DNA from: Heloderma charlesbogerti
Taxonomy: Eukaryota; Chordata; Lepidosauria; Squamata; Helodermatidae
NCBI GenBank assembly: GCA_026122225.1
Contig: JANEZZ010002197.1
Span: forward strand, 1,364,001-1,428,000
DNA length: 64,000 bases
Direction of reading: 5' to 3'
Shown: positions 43,401-56,340 of the stretch, piece after piece
Position numbering within the stretch: position 1 is the stretch's first letter
Layout: every line of letters begins with the position of its first letter
Program-made: the position numbers and the translations under genes
The notes under the pieces: model-generated
The model's database searches: none
The model's input: only the letters and a program-made list of their open reading frames with translations
What the model was told of the DNA's origin: nothing

Positions 43401-43709
43401 CAGAAGTGGGCAACTTCAGCTAGTATGGGGACGAATTCCCACTCCCACCTGCCATGGGTCGCATTCCCCCTGCTGCACTGTTGAAAGGGTGGGAAAGGGT
43501 GGGGGAGTTAAAAAAAGAAGCTAAATTTGTCCATTCTAAGCTTTCATAGCTGCCACAGATACTTAGAATGGACAAATTTAGCTTGTTTTCGAGCTAAATT
43601 TGTCCATTTTGCATAGGAGTTTTACAATGACTTTCTTCTTTTTTTCTTTTTTTTAAGAGACATCACAGGGGCTGCACTGTGGGGGGGGGGAGTGGCATGC
43701 CCACCCCTA
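43401..43709. mobile_element. 309-bp hAT-like MITE with three internal arms
   Basis: Starts CAGAAGTGGGCAACTTC and ends GCATGCCCACCCCTA. Flanks ATTTAGGG (43393-43400) and ATTTAAGG (43710-43717) match at 7 of 8. Inside, AGCTAAATTTGTCCATTC occurs direct at 43519, inverted at 43562-43583 and direct again at 43592. Also poly-T (43640-43660) and poly-G (43681-43690) runs. Non-coding. Mirror at 45185-45493. Confidence 0.75.
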
Positions 43710-44444
43710 ATTTAAGGACTCTGGACTGAGGCCTGGCGCCACCCCTTTAAGTCCATTCTTTAGACTTGCCAAAAGGAAACTCCTGAAGAGGCCATTTCTT
43801 GTTGGTTGATGACCATCAAGTATACGGAAGGCAAATGTTACAGATTTTCTGGAAAGCACTTATGGGAAAAGCATGCATGTATACAGATGCATATAGTCAT
43901 GTGTCTATTTTGTGATGTGTACATGTGCTAGGAAGCCCCAATTTGCCATTACTTCCCAGTGAAATACATGCATATTTGATTGTCCTCATGCAACAGCCTC
44001 CACTGTATTTCCCCCCTTACATGGAAGCGTTTGTGACGTAGCAAATTCACAATGTTTGAAAGTGGCCCTGAGACTAGTGTGCATTACTATAGACTGATTA
44101 TTATTAAAAACATATGGTTTAGTAGGCTGCTCTCTACTTCATGAGAGCTCTAGAGCTTGCTCCTTTCCTCACTCCTGCCCAGCACTGCTAAAATGTGTGG
44201 CCAGGCCTGAAAAGTGGCACAGCCCACCCCAAACATAGGAGAAAGAACAGGATGCAGCAGACCACACCACTCTAGGTAGCATTTGTGTTTTTTTTTCAGG
44301 ATGGGTGGTGTCACTTGCAGGGAGTTCTTCACTTAAGAATTCATTCAAAAATGGATTACATATGTGTGTGCGTGTGCATGTACAGTTCACTGTACCACCT
44401 CATTCTGGTTTCATGTTTAGATCAGGCCCATGTTAGGTATTATC
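43710..44444. other. Unassigned sequence up to the palindrome axis
   Basis: No gene, tRNA or named repeat. Nothing here marks the axis in advance except the last 11 bases of the arm, AGGTATTATC being the final ones. Confidence 0.5.
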
Positions 44445-44449
44445 CAGAT
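44445..44449. other. Palindrome spacer (5 nt)
   Basis: CAGAT is the only unpaired sequence between the arms: 44444 (C) pairs with 44450 (G), and pairing continues outward without interruption. The immediate hairpin is AGGTATTATC-CAGAT-GATAATACCT. Confidence 0.95.
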
Positions 44450-45184
44450 GATAATACCTAACATGGGCCTGATCTAAACATGAAACCAGAATGAGGTGGT
44501 ACAGTGAACTGTACATGCACACGCACACACATATGTAATCCATTTTTGAATGAATTCTTAAGTGAAGAACTCCCTGCAAGTGACACCACCCATCCTGAAA
44601 AAAAAACACAAATGCTACCTAGAGTGGTGTGGTCTGCTGCATCCTGTTCTTTCTCCTATGTTTGGGGTGGGCTGTGCCACTTTTCAGGCCTGGCCACACA
44701 TTTTAGCAGTGCTGGGCAGGAGTGAGGAAAGGAGCAAGCTCTAGAGCTCTCATGAAGTAGAGAGCAGCCTACTAAACCATATGTTTTTAATAATAATCAG
44801 TCTATAGTAATGCACACTAGTCTCAGGGCCACTTTCAAACATTGTGAATTTGCTACGTCACAAACGCTTCCATGTAAGGGGGGAAATACAGTGGAGGCTG
44901 TTGCATGAGGACAATCAAATATGCATGTATTTCACTGGGAAGTAATGGCAAATTGGGGCTTCCTAGCACATGTACACATCACAAAATAGACACATGACTA
45001 TATGCATCTGTATACATGCATGCTTTTCCCATAAGTGCTTTCCAGAAAATCTGTAACATTTGCCTTCCGTATACTTGATGGTCATCAACCAACAAGAAAT
45101 GGCCTCTTCAGGAGTTTCCTTTTGGCAAGTCTAAAGAATGGACTTAAAGGGGTGGCGCCAGGCCTCAGTCCAGAGTCCTTAAAT

Positions 45185-45493
45185 TAGGGGTGGGCATGCC
45201 ACTCCCCCCCCCCACAGTGCAGCCCCTGTGATGTCTCTTAAAAAAAAGAAAAAAAGAAGAAAGTCATTGTAAAACTCCTATGCAAAATGGACAAATTTAG
45301 CTCGAAAACAAGCTAAATTTGTCCATTCTAAGTATCTGTGGCAGCTATGAAAGCTTAGAATGGACAAATTTAGCTTCTTTTTTTAACTCCCCCACCCTTT
45401 CCCACCCTTTCAACAGTGCAGCAGGGGGAATGCGACCCATGGCAGGTGGGAGTGGGAATTCGTCCCCATACTAGCTGAAGTTGCCCACTTCTG
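45185..45493. mobile_element. hAT-like MITE with three arms, mirror copy
   Basis: Inverted copy of 43401-43709. The three arms lie at 45284-45375. Same 8-bp near-duplication on both sides. Confidence 0.75.
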
Positions 45494-45843
45494 CCCTAAA
45501 TGCATACAAACTGAACTCAAATTTGAATTTAACCTTGATGAATTAAGCTAACTGGCATCCATACAAAATTATTCAGTTGAACTGCCTGATGAGGACACTA
45601 AGGAAGGGTGTACAGGTGTGTATGATTTTCCCTGTGTCACATAATGAATCATGGAGAAAGCCAGAGTTAGAATCCAGAACTCCCAGTACTCATCTGCTTC
45701 ACACACCTCTACACCCTTAATGCAGCAAACAGAATTGAAGAAATCTTATTATAATTTCTATACTTTCATTATCAATAACTTCTAGAAGATACTTTCTGGC
45801 CCTTATCTCAGTGATATGACAATGGCCCTCTGAGGTGACATTT

Positions 45844-46001
45844 AATTTTATTCTGATACTGGATTCTTGTGAACTACCCTGAGAGCACGTCAAACTGAAG
45901 GACATATAGATGTTTTAATAAATAAAACAAAGCATACATTATTGCTCCCATTTTACAGATGTGGGAAACAGAGGCTTAGACAGAGAGTGACTTATCCCAA
46001 A
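45844..46001. repeat. L2 tail plus MIR-like fragment, mirror copy
   Basis: Inverted copy of 42893-43050: L2-like tail on plus (45844-45928), MIR-like phrase on minus (45934-46001). Confidence 0.55.
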
Positions 46002-46163
46002 GCTATGCATGTCATTGCTGGTGAAGGTAGCTTCCCACAGTACTCTAATCCCACACTGGCATGAGCAGAGACAGCTTGATCATCTCCAGATTTCAGATGG
46101 ACCCTTGGGGAATATTCATCCCCTTATGCAAGGTGACTGAGGTCTAGTCCTCTGTCTGGACCA

Positions 46164-46379
46164 AACCACTTTAGCCAGCAATCAGATGATAGAATGTTTC
46201 CTCCACAGAAAAAATAAAATGAAAATCCCTGCACATAGAAAATCACCATGTCAGGGTAGAAAAGGGTTCTAACTCAGCGTACTCCTGACATGCTACTTTT
46301 CTATGTGTGGGGCATTTTCTGTGCATACATGTGTATAGCAGAGCATTTGATCATATGAGCCCCGCACTTGTAGCCTGAA
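46164..46379. repeat. Unclassified repeat with hairpin, mirror copy
   Basis: Inverted copy of 42515-42730. Hairpin at 46232-46307. Confidence 0.5.
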
Positions 46380-48001
46380 ATTGTACAGCCCAGAGGCAGG
46401 TTGATTTACCATTTCAAGTGAGAACAAGACCCAAGGGACAAGGGCATAGTGTGCAATCCAAGAGGCACATGATCCCTTTGACATCTAAGATGAGACTGCG
46501 AGGTTAACTTCCATGCACGAACTGCCAATGAAGAAGTATGCAATTTAAGAGGTGTCTGCCCAGGATTCCCTGCACTGAGCATGCTGGAGCCCTGATTTTT
46601 CCTTGTGTGCAACTTCACTGTGCACAAACCAAGAGTTGCACCCTGGAATCACCTGCAGCACTGTAGTACATCCTGGTCACACTTCAGCACATTGCACCTG
46701 CCTGGGACAACAGAATGTTGTTCTGCCCCTGGTTACTCACACCTGCGTCTTAAAGCCGTACGAAAGCCACGCCCCATGGGAATGGGTAGCAGGCCGATGT
46801 ATGCCATCAAAACAGCTTCGGTACCTTAGGAGGCAACTTCTTATATGGAAAACGCGCTTCTTCACAGGTCACCCAAATCTATCAGAATAAGAAGTGGACA
46901 AAAGCAGGTCTTGGGCCCAGGTTTCTGGCAACACTTACGGGACTGGAACTGGGGTCCATCAAGTCAAGAGACAGTAGCCGCCACCATAGGGGGGCCTGAC
47001 TAGTCTCAGAATGTCCTCACTTTTCTGTGTGGTTTCAAGGAACTCTTGAGTCCCCGTCGGCTCCTGGCAGGGTTCAAGAAGAGCTCTGTACAAACCCTTC
47101 CTGAAGCATCTTTGTTTTCAGGGGCAGAAAATAACTCTGACATCAGCTCCTGGAGCTCCCTGATGGCTGCAGCTCAGGTGCAAAGGAATAAAGAAATAAC
47201 AGCTGGTCAAAAACAACAGAAGAAAAATAAGAAAAGGGAGCGCCCACATTTGCAAGAAGCATAGGCTGCAGAAAGAACACACTGGAGCTCCACAGGCAGA
47301 GGGAGGTTTCACCCAATGACACAGGAGTTTACAGCCAGGATTGTGCAGCTCTGGATCAGGGTGTCAGCCATAGTCCTCTGATTTGCTGTTGTTGTTTCAA
47401 ATTATTCTCGCCGTCAAAATGGGAAGACTAAGGCTGATAACCCTGATCCAAACTGCATGGGTGAGATGGCATTCTAATCAGAAGCTTCCTAATGGTGAGC
47501 TGCTAAACAGGAAAAGCTAAGACAGGACAGCACTGTTCTTCTGGGGCCCCACCATGGCCCCAACGCCTTTGAGGCAGCTCACTGCTGCCTCCTGGCCAAT
47601 ACATCCTTCCAGCCAGGTGTGGGTCTTCGACTGCCCCTGACCTTTCTTGTGTAGCTCAGCAGCCTTGTTCCAGGTGTCCCTTGGCTCATCCTCCTCTACC
47701 TCCTACCTAACTGCCCCCTTTCTGGTCTGCCATGCCAGTGTCCTTCAGCCCTTCTGTCTGCTGCCTTCCTGCACCTTGGTGTCAGCTTCCCTTCGGCTCA
47801 GATCCTGGCTTACGCCTGACCCCTGCCCGCAGGCTGACCTGCTTGGAGATCTGCTCCAAGGCACCAGCCAACTGCAAACCAAATCCTGCTGGGGACTGCT
47901 ACGGACTGCAGCCCTTTGCTGATACTAGCATTCTAGTGACACTGTTCCTCTTCAGAGGGGCATAGAGACAGAAATGCACAAGCCAAGATGGTGAAAAGGA
48001 G

Positions 48002-48119
48002 AGGTTGGGCAGCACCCCAAACTGGATCCCTCCAGATGCTTTGGCCTACAATGGCCATCAGACCCTGCCAACACATCAGGGATTGTGGGAGTTGTAATCC
48101 AAAGCATCTGGAGGGACCC
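48002..48119. mobile_element. Foldback MITE, mirror copy
   Basis: Inverted copy of 40775-40892. Confidence 0.7.
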
Positions 48120-49701
48120 ATGTCCCAGGAAAGCTGGACTACGGACTGATACAAGTGATGGAGAAACAGGGATGAGTCATACAGCAATGAAAATGAAGGA
48201 AGGTGAGGCTCAGAGGGTTCAAGGAAGGTTTTGCTGATGATGAGGAGCGGGAACAGGGTTGAGAAACAGGAACAGGGTGGCTGTTCCAGGCACAGGAAGG
48301 CATGAAGACAGGAGTAGGACAAGGTGACAAAGGAAACTGAAAGCAGGTGCAAAATTCCAAGTGCCTGAAAACTGCAAGACTGGCACCTCAGAATTCAGAC
48401 TTCAGGTACTTCCAGACAGAGAACTCCTAGGAATAATCTAAAGGCACTGTGCAGCTATTCCACCTTATCCTTCTTAATGAACAGGAATTAAGACAGAAGA
48501 AGTGGTGGGAAAACACGGGAGATTTATAAAGGGAAGATGACATCATCTAGAACCCCTATAAAATTTTCTGTTTGGGGCAGGGCGATGGCAGAATAAAAGT
48601 CTTGCCTGGAAGCACCCTACCTCTCCATCTCAACCATGGCAGGCATTTAAACAGTGGATGCTGATTCCTAGATGTTCGCTTTTCAGCACTTAAGGATTGG
48701 ATATTTTTTCCAAGCCCTGAATTTGTGCCAAGTGATGGAGCGAAAAGAGGAATACTGAGAGAGAAAAGGCAGCGGGATGGGGAAGAAAGGCAACACATCT
48801 TGAAGGGTTGTCAGGAAGGAACAGGAACAAAATAATGACCCTAAGAGACATATGGTATTATTAATTCAAAAACCTATGTCTCTATATTGCAAATGATTGC
48901 ACTGGGCCAGGTCACTTGGCGCAAAATCTCAAGTGAGTGAGATCCAAGTGGCCTGACCTGTATGTGCACTTTAATACACTCTCACCTTCCCCAAATGACA
49001 CCCAGTTGCAAATGAGCTCTCCTGACCTGGTTCTCTGGGAACACAGCCTGCACTGACTCACTCTCTTGGTCCTGGACTGGCAGATCCTTGGGCTCAAAGA
49101 ACGTGGACAATCTAACCCTCCCTGCGCCTGCCTCCCAATGTCCCATTTCTGTTCCTGGCCCCAAGGTCATTCTCCATGTGCATTTTGTCTGCTCTGCAGT
49201 TTGCTTCCTATTGTCAACCGACCAGGCGGCCCTCAGAAAGGGACAGCGGATGCGCTGCAAGCCAAGCACGCAGATTAAAACTTTTTTGCATGGGCGGCCT
49301 CTTGTTCATTCATTCATACTGAATGGCAGAATCTCTGGACAACAGGAAACAAAAGATTTGCAGAGGAAGTAGAGATGCAGTGCAGAGTGCAAAGGATTTC
49401 TGTGTCCACATATGCTCCCCTCCTTCCAATATCACCCCTAAAACTGAGCACCATTTCATAATTAGGTTTTTACTGCACATCTATATTGTAGATACTAATG
49501 GTAATAATAATTAGTAGTATCGATGTGTGTGACAACAACAGTGCATACTGCCCCTTCCAGGAATAACATAACCAAAAAGAATAGATCTCTGCCCCAATCT
49601 AAAATCTGACAACAAAGAAAGGGGGAGCAAAAGAAGAGTGACTGATGATTTTTAAACACATGTTTGACATGGGGACATGGCAGAGAGAGCTCCCAAAAGA
49701 T

Positions 49702-50585
49702 TTTATTTATTTATTTCATTTCTATACCACCCAATAGCCAAAGCCCTCTGGGCGGTTCACAAAAATTAAAACCACAGAGCGCAACATAAAACAATATAAA
49801 TATAAAAGCTTAAAACCACACTATAACAGTTTGTTGTTGTTGCTTATTCGGTCAGTCGCTTCCAACTTTTTGTGACTTCATGGACCAGCCCACGCCAGAG
49901 CTTCCTGTCGGCCATCGCCGCCCCCAGCTCCCCCAAGGTCGTACAATATAACAGTACAACCAGAATAAAACCTAGCAGCAATGCAGATATTTAAAATATA
50001 GATTCAAAACACCAAAACCAAAAGACTAGGATGCTAAAATGCTAAAATACTGAGAGAATAAAAAGATCTTCACCTGGTGCCAAAAGAAGTACAACATAGG
50101 TGCCAGGCAAACCTCTCTTAGGACCTCATTCCACAGCCAGGGTGCCACAGGAGAAAAGGCTCTCCTCCTGGTAGCCATCCACCTCACTTTTTTTGGCAGG
50201 AGCTCATGGAAAAGGACCACTGAGGATGATCTTAGGGTTTGGGCAGGCACATATGGGAGGAGGTGACCCTTCAGATAACCTGGCCCCAAGCCATTTAGGA
50301 CTCTGAATGTTAATACCAGCACTTTGACTTGGACCTGGAAATGGACTGGCAGCCAGTGCAGCTCGAAAAGTACTGGCGTAATGTGATCTTTGTTGGCCAG
50401 TCCCTGTTAACAATCTTGCTGCCTTATTTTGGACTAGCTGAAGTTTCCAGACCGTTTTCAAAGGCAGCCCCACATATAATGCATTGCAGTAATCCAGACG
50501 AGAGGTTATCAGAGCATGGATAACTGTAGCTAGGTTATCTCCATCCAGATAAAGGTATAGTTGGTATACCAGCCTAAGCTGGTAC
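49702..50585 (-). mobile_element. LINE-2 with nested BovB stub, mirror copy
   Basis: Inverted copy of 38309-39192. The BovB stub is at 49831-49943 with duplications at 49819-49830 and 49944-49955. The L2 coding remnant reads on minus. Confidence 0.85.
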
Positions 50586-50765
50586 AGTCACATGTTACAC
50601 GGGTTAAACATACACTCATTTCCCAATATGTTGGAGGGAGGCTCAACCAAGAGGTTTCCTGATGTGCAAACCCAATGACAATGGCATACTTTTAGTGCAT
50701 CAAACTAGTCTTATATTTAAGCCCTCACCCAACAGCCATAAGCCACAAGGAATTCTATGCAGGTG

Positions 50766-50903
50766 AGCGAGCGGTCTGGAAGAGGAGGAACGGAGCACTC
50801 CGTGCCTCCTCTGCACCCAGCACAGAAACCAAGTGGCTGGTAGAGGAGGGATGCCCCCTCCTCCACAGCCTGCACAGAAAGCCATGGCCTGTTAGAGGAG
50901 GAC
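50766..50903 (-). repeat. Short tandem duplication, mirror copy
   Basis: Inverted copy of the 2.4-unit repeat at 37991-38128. Confidence 0.7.
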
Positions 50904-50938
50904 ATATAGTTTTCAATCTCTCCTCTGCCAGCCCCAGC

Positions 50939-51276
50939 CCCTGGACTGCAAGGAGGTCAAATCAGTCCATCCTAAAGGCAATCAACCCTGAGTGCTCATT
51001 GGAAGGACAGATAATGAAGCTGAAGCTCAAATATTTTGGCCACCTAATGCAAAGAGAGAAAACTCCCTGGAAAAGACCCTGATGCTGGGAAAGATCGAAG
51101 GCAACAGGAGAAGGGGACGGCAGAGGATGAGATGGCTGGATAGCATCACAGATGCAATGAATATGGACTTGAGCACGCTCCGGGAGAGAGCGCAGGACAG
51201 GAAGGCCTGGCGTGCTATGGTCCAGGGGTCACGAAGAGTCGGACACTACTGAACGACTGAACAACAACAACAACTT
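50939..51276 (+). mobile_element. RTE-BovB 3' end, mirror copy
   Basis: Reads in sense on plus. It starts after CTGGACTGCAAGGAGGTC and ends GAACGACTGAACAACAACAA. The frameshift before the REN block is the same as in the left-arm copy, showing that the lesion predates the inverted duplication or is copied with it. Confidence 0.85.
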
Positions 51277-52136
51277 TTGGGCGGGGGGTATTTATAAGGC
51301 TGCACCAAGCATTACATTTGCAGCATGTATGATTCAGATACATGCTAAAAACCTAAGATGTGAAGCATGTCAGATTTGTCACAACTCCCCACGGTATGTA
51401 TCCCAGCCCAAATAAGCGAATGGAAGTTGAAAGCACAGAAATATTTCTCCTACCCTGCCTGCCTGCCTGCCTGCACACACGATATTAGAGGGAAAACATT
51501 TTGTGACGCTTTCCTGCTTGACCGCTCAAAACGATCCTTTGAAGCGCTTCCTAAATATGAAAGGACTTTGAGTAATGCCTGTTTGAGTAATGATCGTCAA
51601 CTCCACATTGTTGAAAATGTACCCAGTGCAGAGGATATGTGGCTCCAGTCACCACACCCATGTCACAGTGACCGTCGCCCTACAAGCAACCTATGGGCAA
51701 CTTATGTTAACAGCTCTGTATCGATGTAAAATGTGGTTACATGTTTTTTGGGGGGGGGGGGTTAACAGTGGCCATGAATGTGATGTTGCCTCTCGCAAAT
51801 CACAAACTACCCACATTTCTACTCTATAGAAAGAGATGGAATAAAAGACTCCTTGTTTAAAAGGAGTATGCACACCCCAACTCCTGAAATAGCTGTTCAC
51901 ATGAACATTAGCAAAGAGGGGAGCCTTCTCAGATTGTCCCTGTCGACCACAGAGAGAAAGACAACTTGTTCTCTTTATTAAAATCACAATTTTAAAAAAT
52001 CACAATAAAAAAAAAGTTTAATATCAAAAACCTTGCTTTCCCAAAAAGCAGCACCAAGGAGATTTCTGGAATATCTTATCTGCCTACACACAACATGACC
52101 CTCCTAGTGGAGGAAAAGTGGGGAATGTATTTGGGG

Positions 52137-52341
52137 GGGAGGGACCACAGCACAGTCATAGAGCACATGCATTGCACACAGAGGGTCCTGGGTTCAATCA
52201 TTGAGATTTCCATTTAAAAGGATCAAGGAGCAGCTGATGGGAAAGACCACGGCCTGAGATCCTGGAAAGCTGATGCCAGTTGGTGCTGACAACTCTGGAC
52301 AAGATGAACCAATGGTCTTACTTGGCATAAGACACCTTCCT
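52137..52341 (+). mobile_element. tRNA-Ala-type SINE, mirror copy
   Basis: Inverted copy of 36553-36757, here in sense. B box GGGTTCAATCA near 52190. Confidence 0.75.
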
Positions 52342-52493
52342 ATGTTTCCCACTCCTGGTACATAGACCACATGTGAACAGTACTGTATGTTACCTATATT
52401 TGTAAAATAACTCTTACAAAAACTCCTAATATATTTTTGCTTTTGTTTCAATGAACACAGGTTTTGTGGTTAGTTACCCCAAAGACTTTATTT

Positions 52494-52744
52494 TCGTGAT
52501 TGAAAAAATTATTTATCTTTTATTTCATTTAAAACAGTTCTGGGCCACCTTTCATGGCAGGACCCAGGAGCCCTCCCAAGGTGACATGCAACAAGAAAAC
52601 TTACATCGATGTGGTAATAAAAACAGTAAAAACAGCAGCAAACATTCTAAAACAGACAACAAACACCAGCATAAAACAAAACCTACAACACAGAGAGTAA
52701 AGTAGTAAGTTTTCAGGGCCTTCCTAAAAGCCTGCAATGATGGG
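52494..52744 (-). mobile_element. LINE-2 3' end, mirror copy
   Basis: Inverted copy of 36150-36400. Confidence 0.65.
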
Positions 52745-53438
52745 GCAGGTGACCAAGCCCAGCACTGTTAATGTACAAGCACGATCCAAAGTGTATTACT
52801 GCATGGTAAAACACCAGTTACACTATGGTTAAAACAAACCAGAGAGAGAGAAGCAGAGAAGTGAGTTGCTCAACACACTTTGGTCTGTGCCACACACAGG
52901 CTCTGGCCCTGTCCACTGCCAGCATACAGCCCCTGACAGATTATTCCCCATGGGAAGGCATCCCTCAACAGAAAAGAGGTTCCCAACCCCTAGCCTAGTG
53001 CCTGCCTTCTTGGGCTGAGTTCTGCTTAGCCATGAATTCATGGGGTGAACTTGCACCATCTTATGACTGGAAGACTTTAGGCAGGGCCGGTGTTGTTTTT
53101 AATATTTGTACAGCAGCTAGCACGTTTAGATACTTTATAAACAACAACAAGAGAACACCTTGGGCCTCAGTGATCCCCCTCTGCAAAAATGGGAAGAAGC
53201 TGCCTAGGAGCAGCTTGGGATCTCCTCCTCCTCCCTTCAGATGATATTGGGGTGGCGCTGTGATTACTCATTAATGAAGGAAATGACCATGATAGGAAGT
53301 CAAAGTTTGTGACTACTTTGCATGATCCAGAGAAGAGCCCTGTTGTCTACACATCAACCATGGGTCAAACTAAATTGTGCCCACCATAAAAGCTCTTGTG
53401 AGGAATTCCTGAATAAGGCAATTTATAGGACACTTATG

Positions 53439-53563
53439 GCACAATCCTATGCAAATTTAGACAGAAAAAAAGTCCTACAACTCCCAGCATTCCTCAGCCA
53501 GCTGGCTGGAGAATGCTGGGAGTTGTAGGACTTTTTTCTGTCTAAATATGCATTGGATTGTGC
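53439..53563. mobile_element. 125-bp palindromic MITE, mirror copy
   Basis: Inverted copy of 35331-35455. Because the element is nearly palindromic, the two copies differ from each other only at the loop and the few unpaired bases. Confidence 0.8.
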
Positions 53564-54418
53564 TGTTAGTACATTGATATCATTCTCTTCTTTTACCCCT
53601 GCCTCTAAATTGTAAGGCCATTGGTGCAGGGCCTGCCCTCTCATTCCTTGTGAAGTGCTATATAACATAGCAGTATGTACATAGATGGCGCTGTATAACA
53701 ATCAACACCCACTGCCTTTAATATACAGAGCCCACATGTTCTGTAGTAGTCAATGCACACACTTTAGAAGCATGGGTTTTTTAAAAATCAATTATTCTGG
53801 AGTCTAGCCTTCTCCAGCATGTCCTCAGATTTCTTTGCAAGGCCCCAAGACTGGACTACCACATGCACTTTTAAATTGCCTTTTCCTACAACATCTGGTA
53901 TCAACTTAGAAAACTGATTTAGGATGCAAAAAAATAACCCACTTCACAAAAAAAAGGAAATCCCGTAAAATTACTAGCCCACCTGACCAACATATGTGTT
54001 AGTATTTTCTGGCGTAAGGTAGGGAGGAGGAGAAGAGAACCAACCACTGTAAAACTGTCCTGGAAGCAAATTTTACTTGCCTATGAGTATTTACAACCAT
54101 GAGACAATTTTGGCATTCTACAAACCTCAGTTTTCATTTTAAAAGAAAAAATAAGTGTGCAGACCTCATTGCTTCGGGAGAGAAGCAATCAACTAAATTC
54201 CCATTCCATTCTAATATTACCCTATGTAACCCCTTCCCTCTGCATCGTCCCCTGCCCCATTATTTGAAAATATACATCATGGAAGCAGAATACATTATAA
54301 AAAGCAAACCTCAAGACAGCTTTCCTCTCCATCCCGTAGGATTTCTTAAATCTTCTAAGCAAAGGTGCAGCTAGGTAATTTTCGACTTAGTGGTCTTATG
54401 GGGCCACTCTTTTTAGAT

Positions 54419-54550
54419 TGGGGTGGGCAACTTGTGGCCCTCCAGATGCTTTGGTGTATAACTCCCATCTTCCCCCACCATTGCCTATGTTAGCTAGGGC
54501 TGATGAGACCTGTAGACCAAAACATCTGGAGGGCTACAAGCCCACCCCTG
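54419..54550. mobile_element. hAT-like foldback MITE, mirror copy
   Basis: Inverted copy of 34344-34475. Confidence 0.75.
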
Positions 54551-55128
54551 CTTTAGATGGTAATGTGTTACTTCACTTATTTCAAAATGTGGTAGGCCAG
54601 CCCTGCTGTGTTTGGGGGGCCTTTCTGCTCATTCCACTGAGTGGGCCCTAGACCTCTCTCCCAAAGTCCTACTCTGATGACACCACTTCTTCCAAGAGCT
54701 CCATCTTGATTCTTCCATCCACTGCCATTTTTAAACAGAAAGGACCCACAGAGAGGAATTCTTAGAAGATGCCCTATCAGTACAAAAATACTTTCAATGG
54801 TGACCTGCAAATGCTTGATATCAGGAGCTTTTCATAAGCCTTCTCCCACTGGACTGGCATTTGCTAGCCAAGGTTAAAAAGCTCTTAATTAGGAATGATG
54901 TTTTATTGAGCCTGATCTATTAGGCTCTTAAAAAGAAATTTAGGAAATGCACTTTATCTATTTGCATCACCTAAGGAGAAGGAGGAGAGAGGCAAACGCA
55001 CCTGGGATCAGTGTCAGGTCCAGGCTTGAGTGGGGAGGGCTTGGGCAAGATGTCATCAGGGGCCCCCTTCCTTGAGTAGCCCCAGCTCACTGCTGCTGCC
55101 ATGTCCTCTGGGCTCAATCCACACCACC

Positions 55129-55282
55129 GCCTATAGCAGTGGTGGGAAACCTCTGGCCCTCTAAAGGTTGATGGACTCCCTCTCCCATCAGCCCCACCCT
55201 GCATACTGAATTGTTGGGGTGATGGGAGTTGGAGTCCAACAACTTCTGCAGGACAATGGGTTTCGAAGCCCTGGGCTTGAGA
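55129..55282. mobile_element. Foldback MITE, mirror copy
   Basis: Inverted copy of 33612-33765. Confidence 0.6.
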
Positions 55283-55749
55283 GCCTAGAGGGCAAGGTGA
55301 GTGGAGGCTCCCGCTCCATTCTCTTTGCTCTTGTCACTGTTCACTTGCTTGGCAAGGGCAGGTGAACAGGCAGCGATAGCAGGGAGAAGTAGCAGGATCA
55401 TGGAGCTCCTCGGATTGGCAATGGGCCCCCTACTGGGGGGTGGGTCTTGGCAGATGCCCAACGATGCCCACTCCTGCCTTGTGTGCTTTGGTAGAAAGGT
55501 AGTAAGTAAATAAGTAAATAAACAGATATGTACACCCAGTATTACAAATACAATATTTTAAGTTAAAAGACTCAACTTAATGACACAGTGTCAATCCTAG
55601 CCTTTGACTGGGAAGGAGAAAATCATATATTTTCTAAAGTATAGTGGCTAGAGCATTGCACCTGGAGAAGGAAGACGTGGGCAGTGCTGTATGCATGCCA
55701 CAATTACATGCAGAAAAAGCACAGAATTTAGCTACCTGGGTATCTCAGC

Positions 55750-55765
55750 TTGCTTGCTTGCTTGC

Positions 55766-55813
<48 letters not shown>
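55750..55813 (+). repeat. (TTGC)4(CTTT)12 tract; one unit longer than left arm
   Basis: Four TTGC units against three in the partner. The CTTT count is equal at twelve. Confidence 0.95.
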
Positions 55814-55815
<2 letters not shown>

Positions 55816-56132
55816 AGAGCAGCCCTCATGGCTGGGCAAATGCCTGCAGAAATCTCAGAAGCCAGAGGAGTGGCTGAATTAAGATTGCCAGTGGTCGTGA
55901 GTGGGGCCTCTGTGCACTGCACGGCTTCTTGCCCCCTTTCCAAGACTAACAGAAGTGAAATAAAACTGTGTAGGATACCCTGCTGAATAACGTATACACA
56001 ACAGAAGTTACACACATTTTCTCTATTCACATCATGTATACAGGTAGCAGGATTCAGCTTTTCTTAGATCATAAGCCCAGTTGCCTGGGCACAGAACTCT
56101 AGTGTTCTTTAAAATGCAGGGTGCATTTAGCC

Positions 56133-56340
56133 CTTGACCGAGGGACAAATTCCCACTATGAAGTTCACCAAGCAACCTTGGGCCAGTCACTACCTCTCTG
56201 CCAATACTACCTCACAGGGAGATTGTGAGGATTAAACAGGATAAAGCACCCCCACCTCCACCCCGCTTTGTAAGCTATCCCTAGTCTCCTTGGAGGAAGG
56301 ATGGAATACAAATGCAATACATAAGAATAAAAGTAAAATA
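56133..56340 (+). mobile_element. tRNA-derived squamate SINE, mirror copy
   Basis: Inverted copy of 32558-32765, here in sense: GGGCCAGTCACTACCTCTCT, CTCACAGGGAGATTGTGAGG, CCTTGGAGGAAGGATGGAAT, then a TAAAATAAA tail. Confidence 0.7.

Larger units (their letters stand above)
24896..44444 (+). repeat. Left arm of giant palindrome
   Basis: This segment reappears as its reverse complement at 44450-64000. Pairing follows 88894-x from the centre out to about 33133, 88898-x from there to about 25512, and 88896-x beyond. I checked anchor stretches throughout the arm (for example 43741-43800, 32401-32460, 29461-29520, 26701-26760 and 25081-25140) and every base matched. Translations of the open frames in the two arms are also identical at mirrored coordinates, apart from those crossing the two indel tracts. 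The left arm may extend leftward of 24896, since its partner would lie outside the window. Confidence 0.98.
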
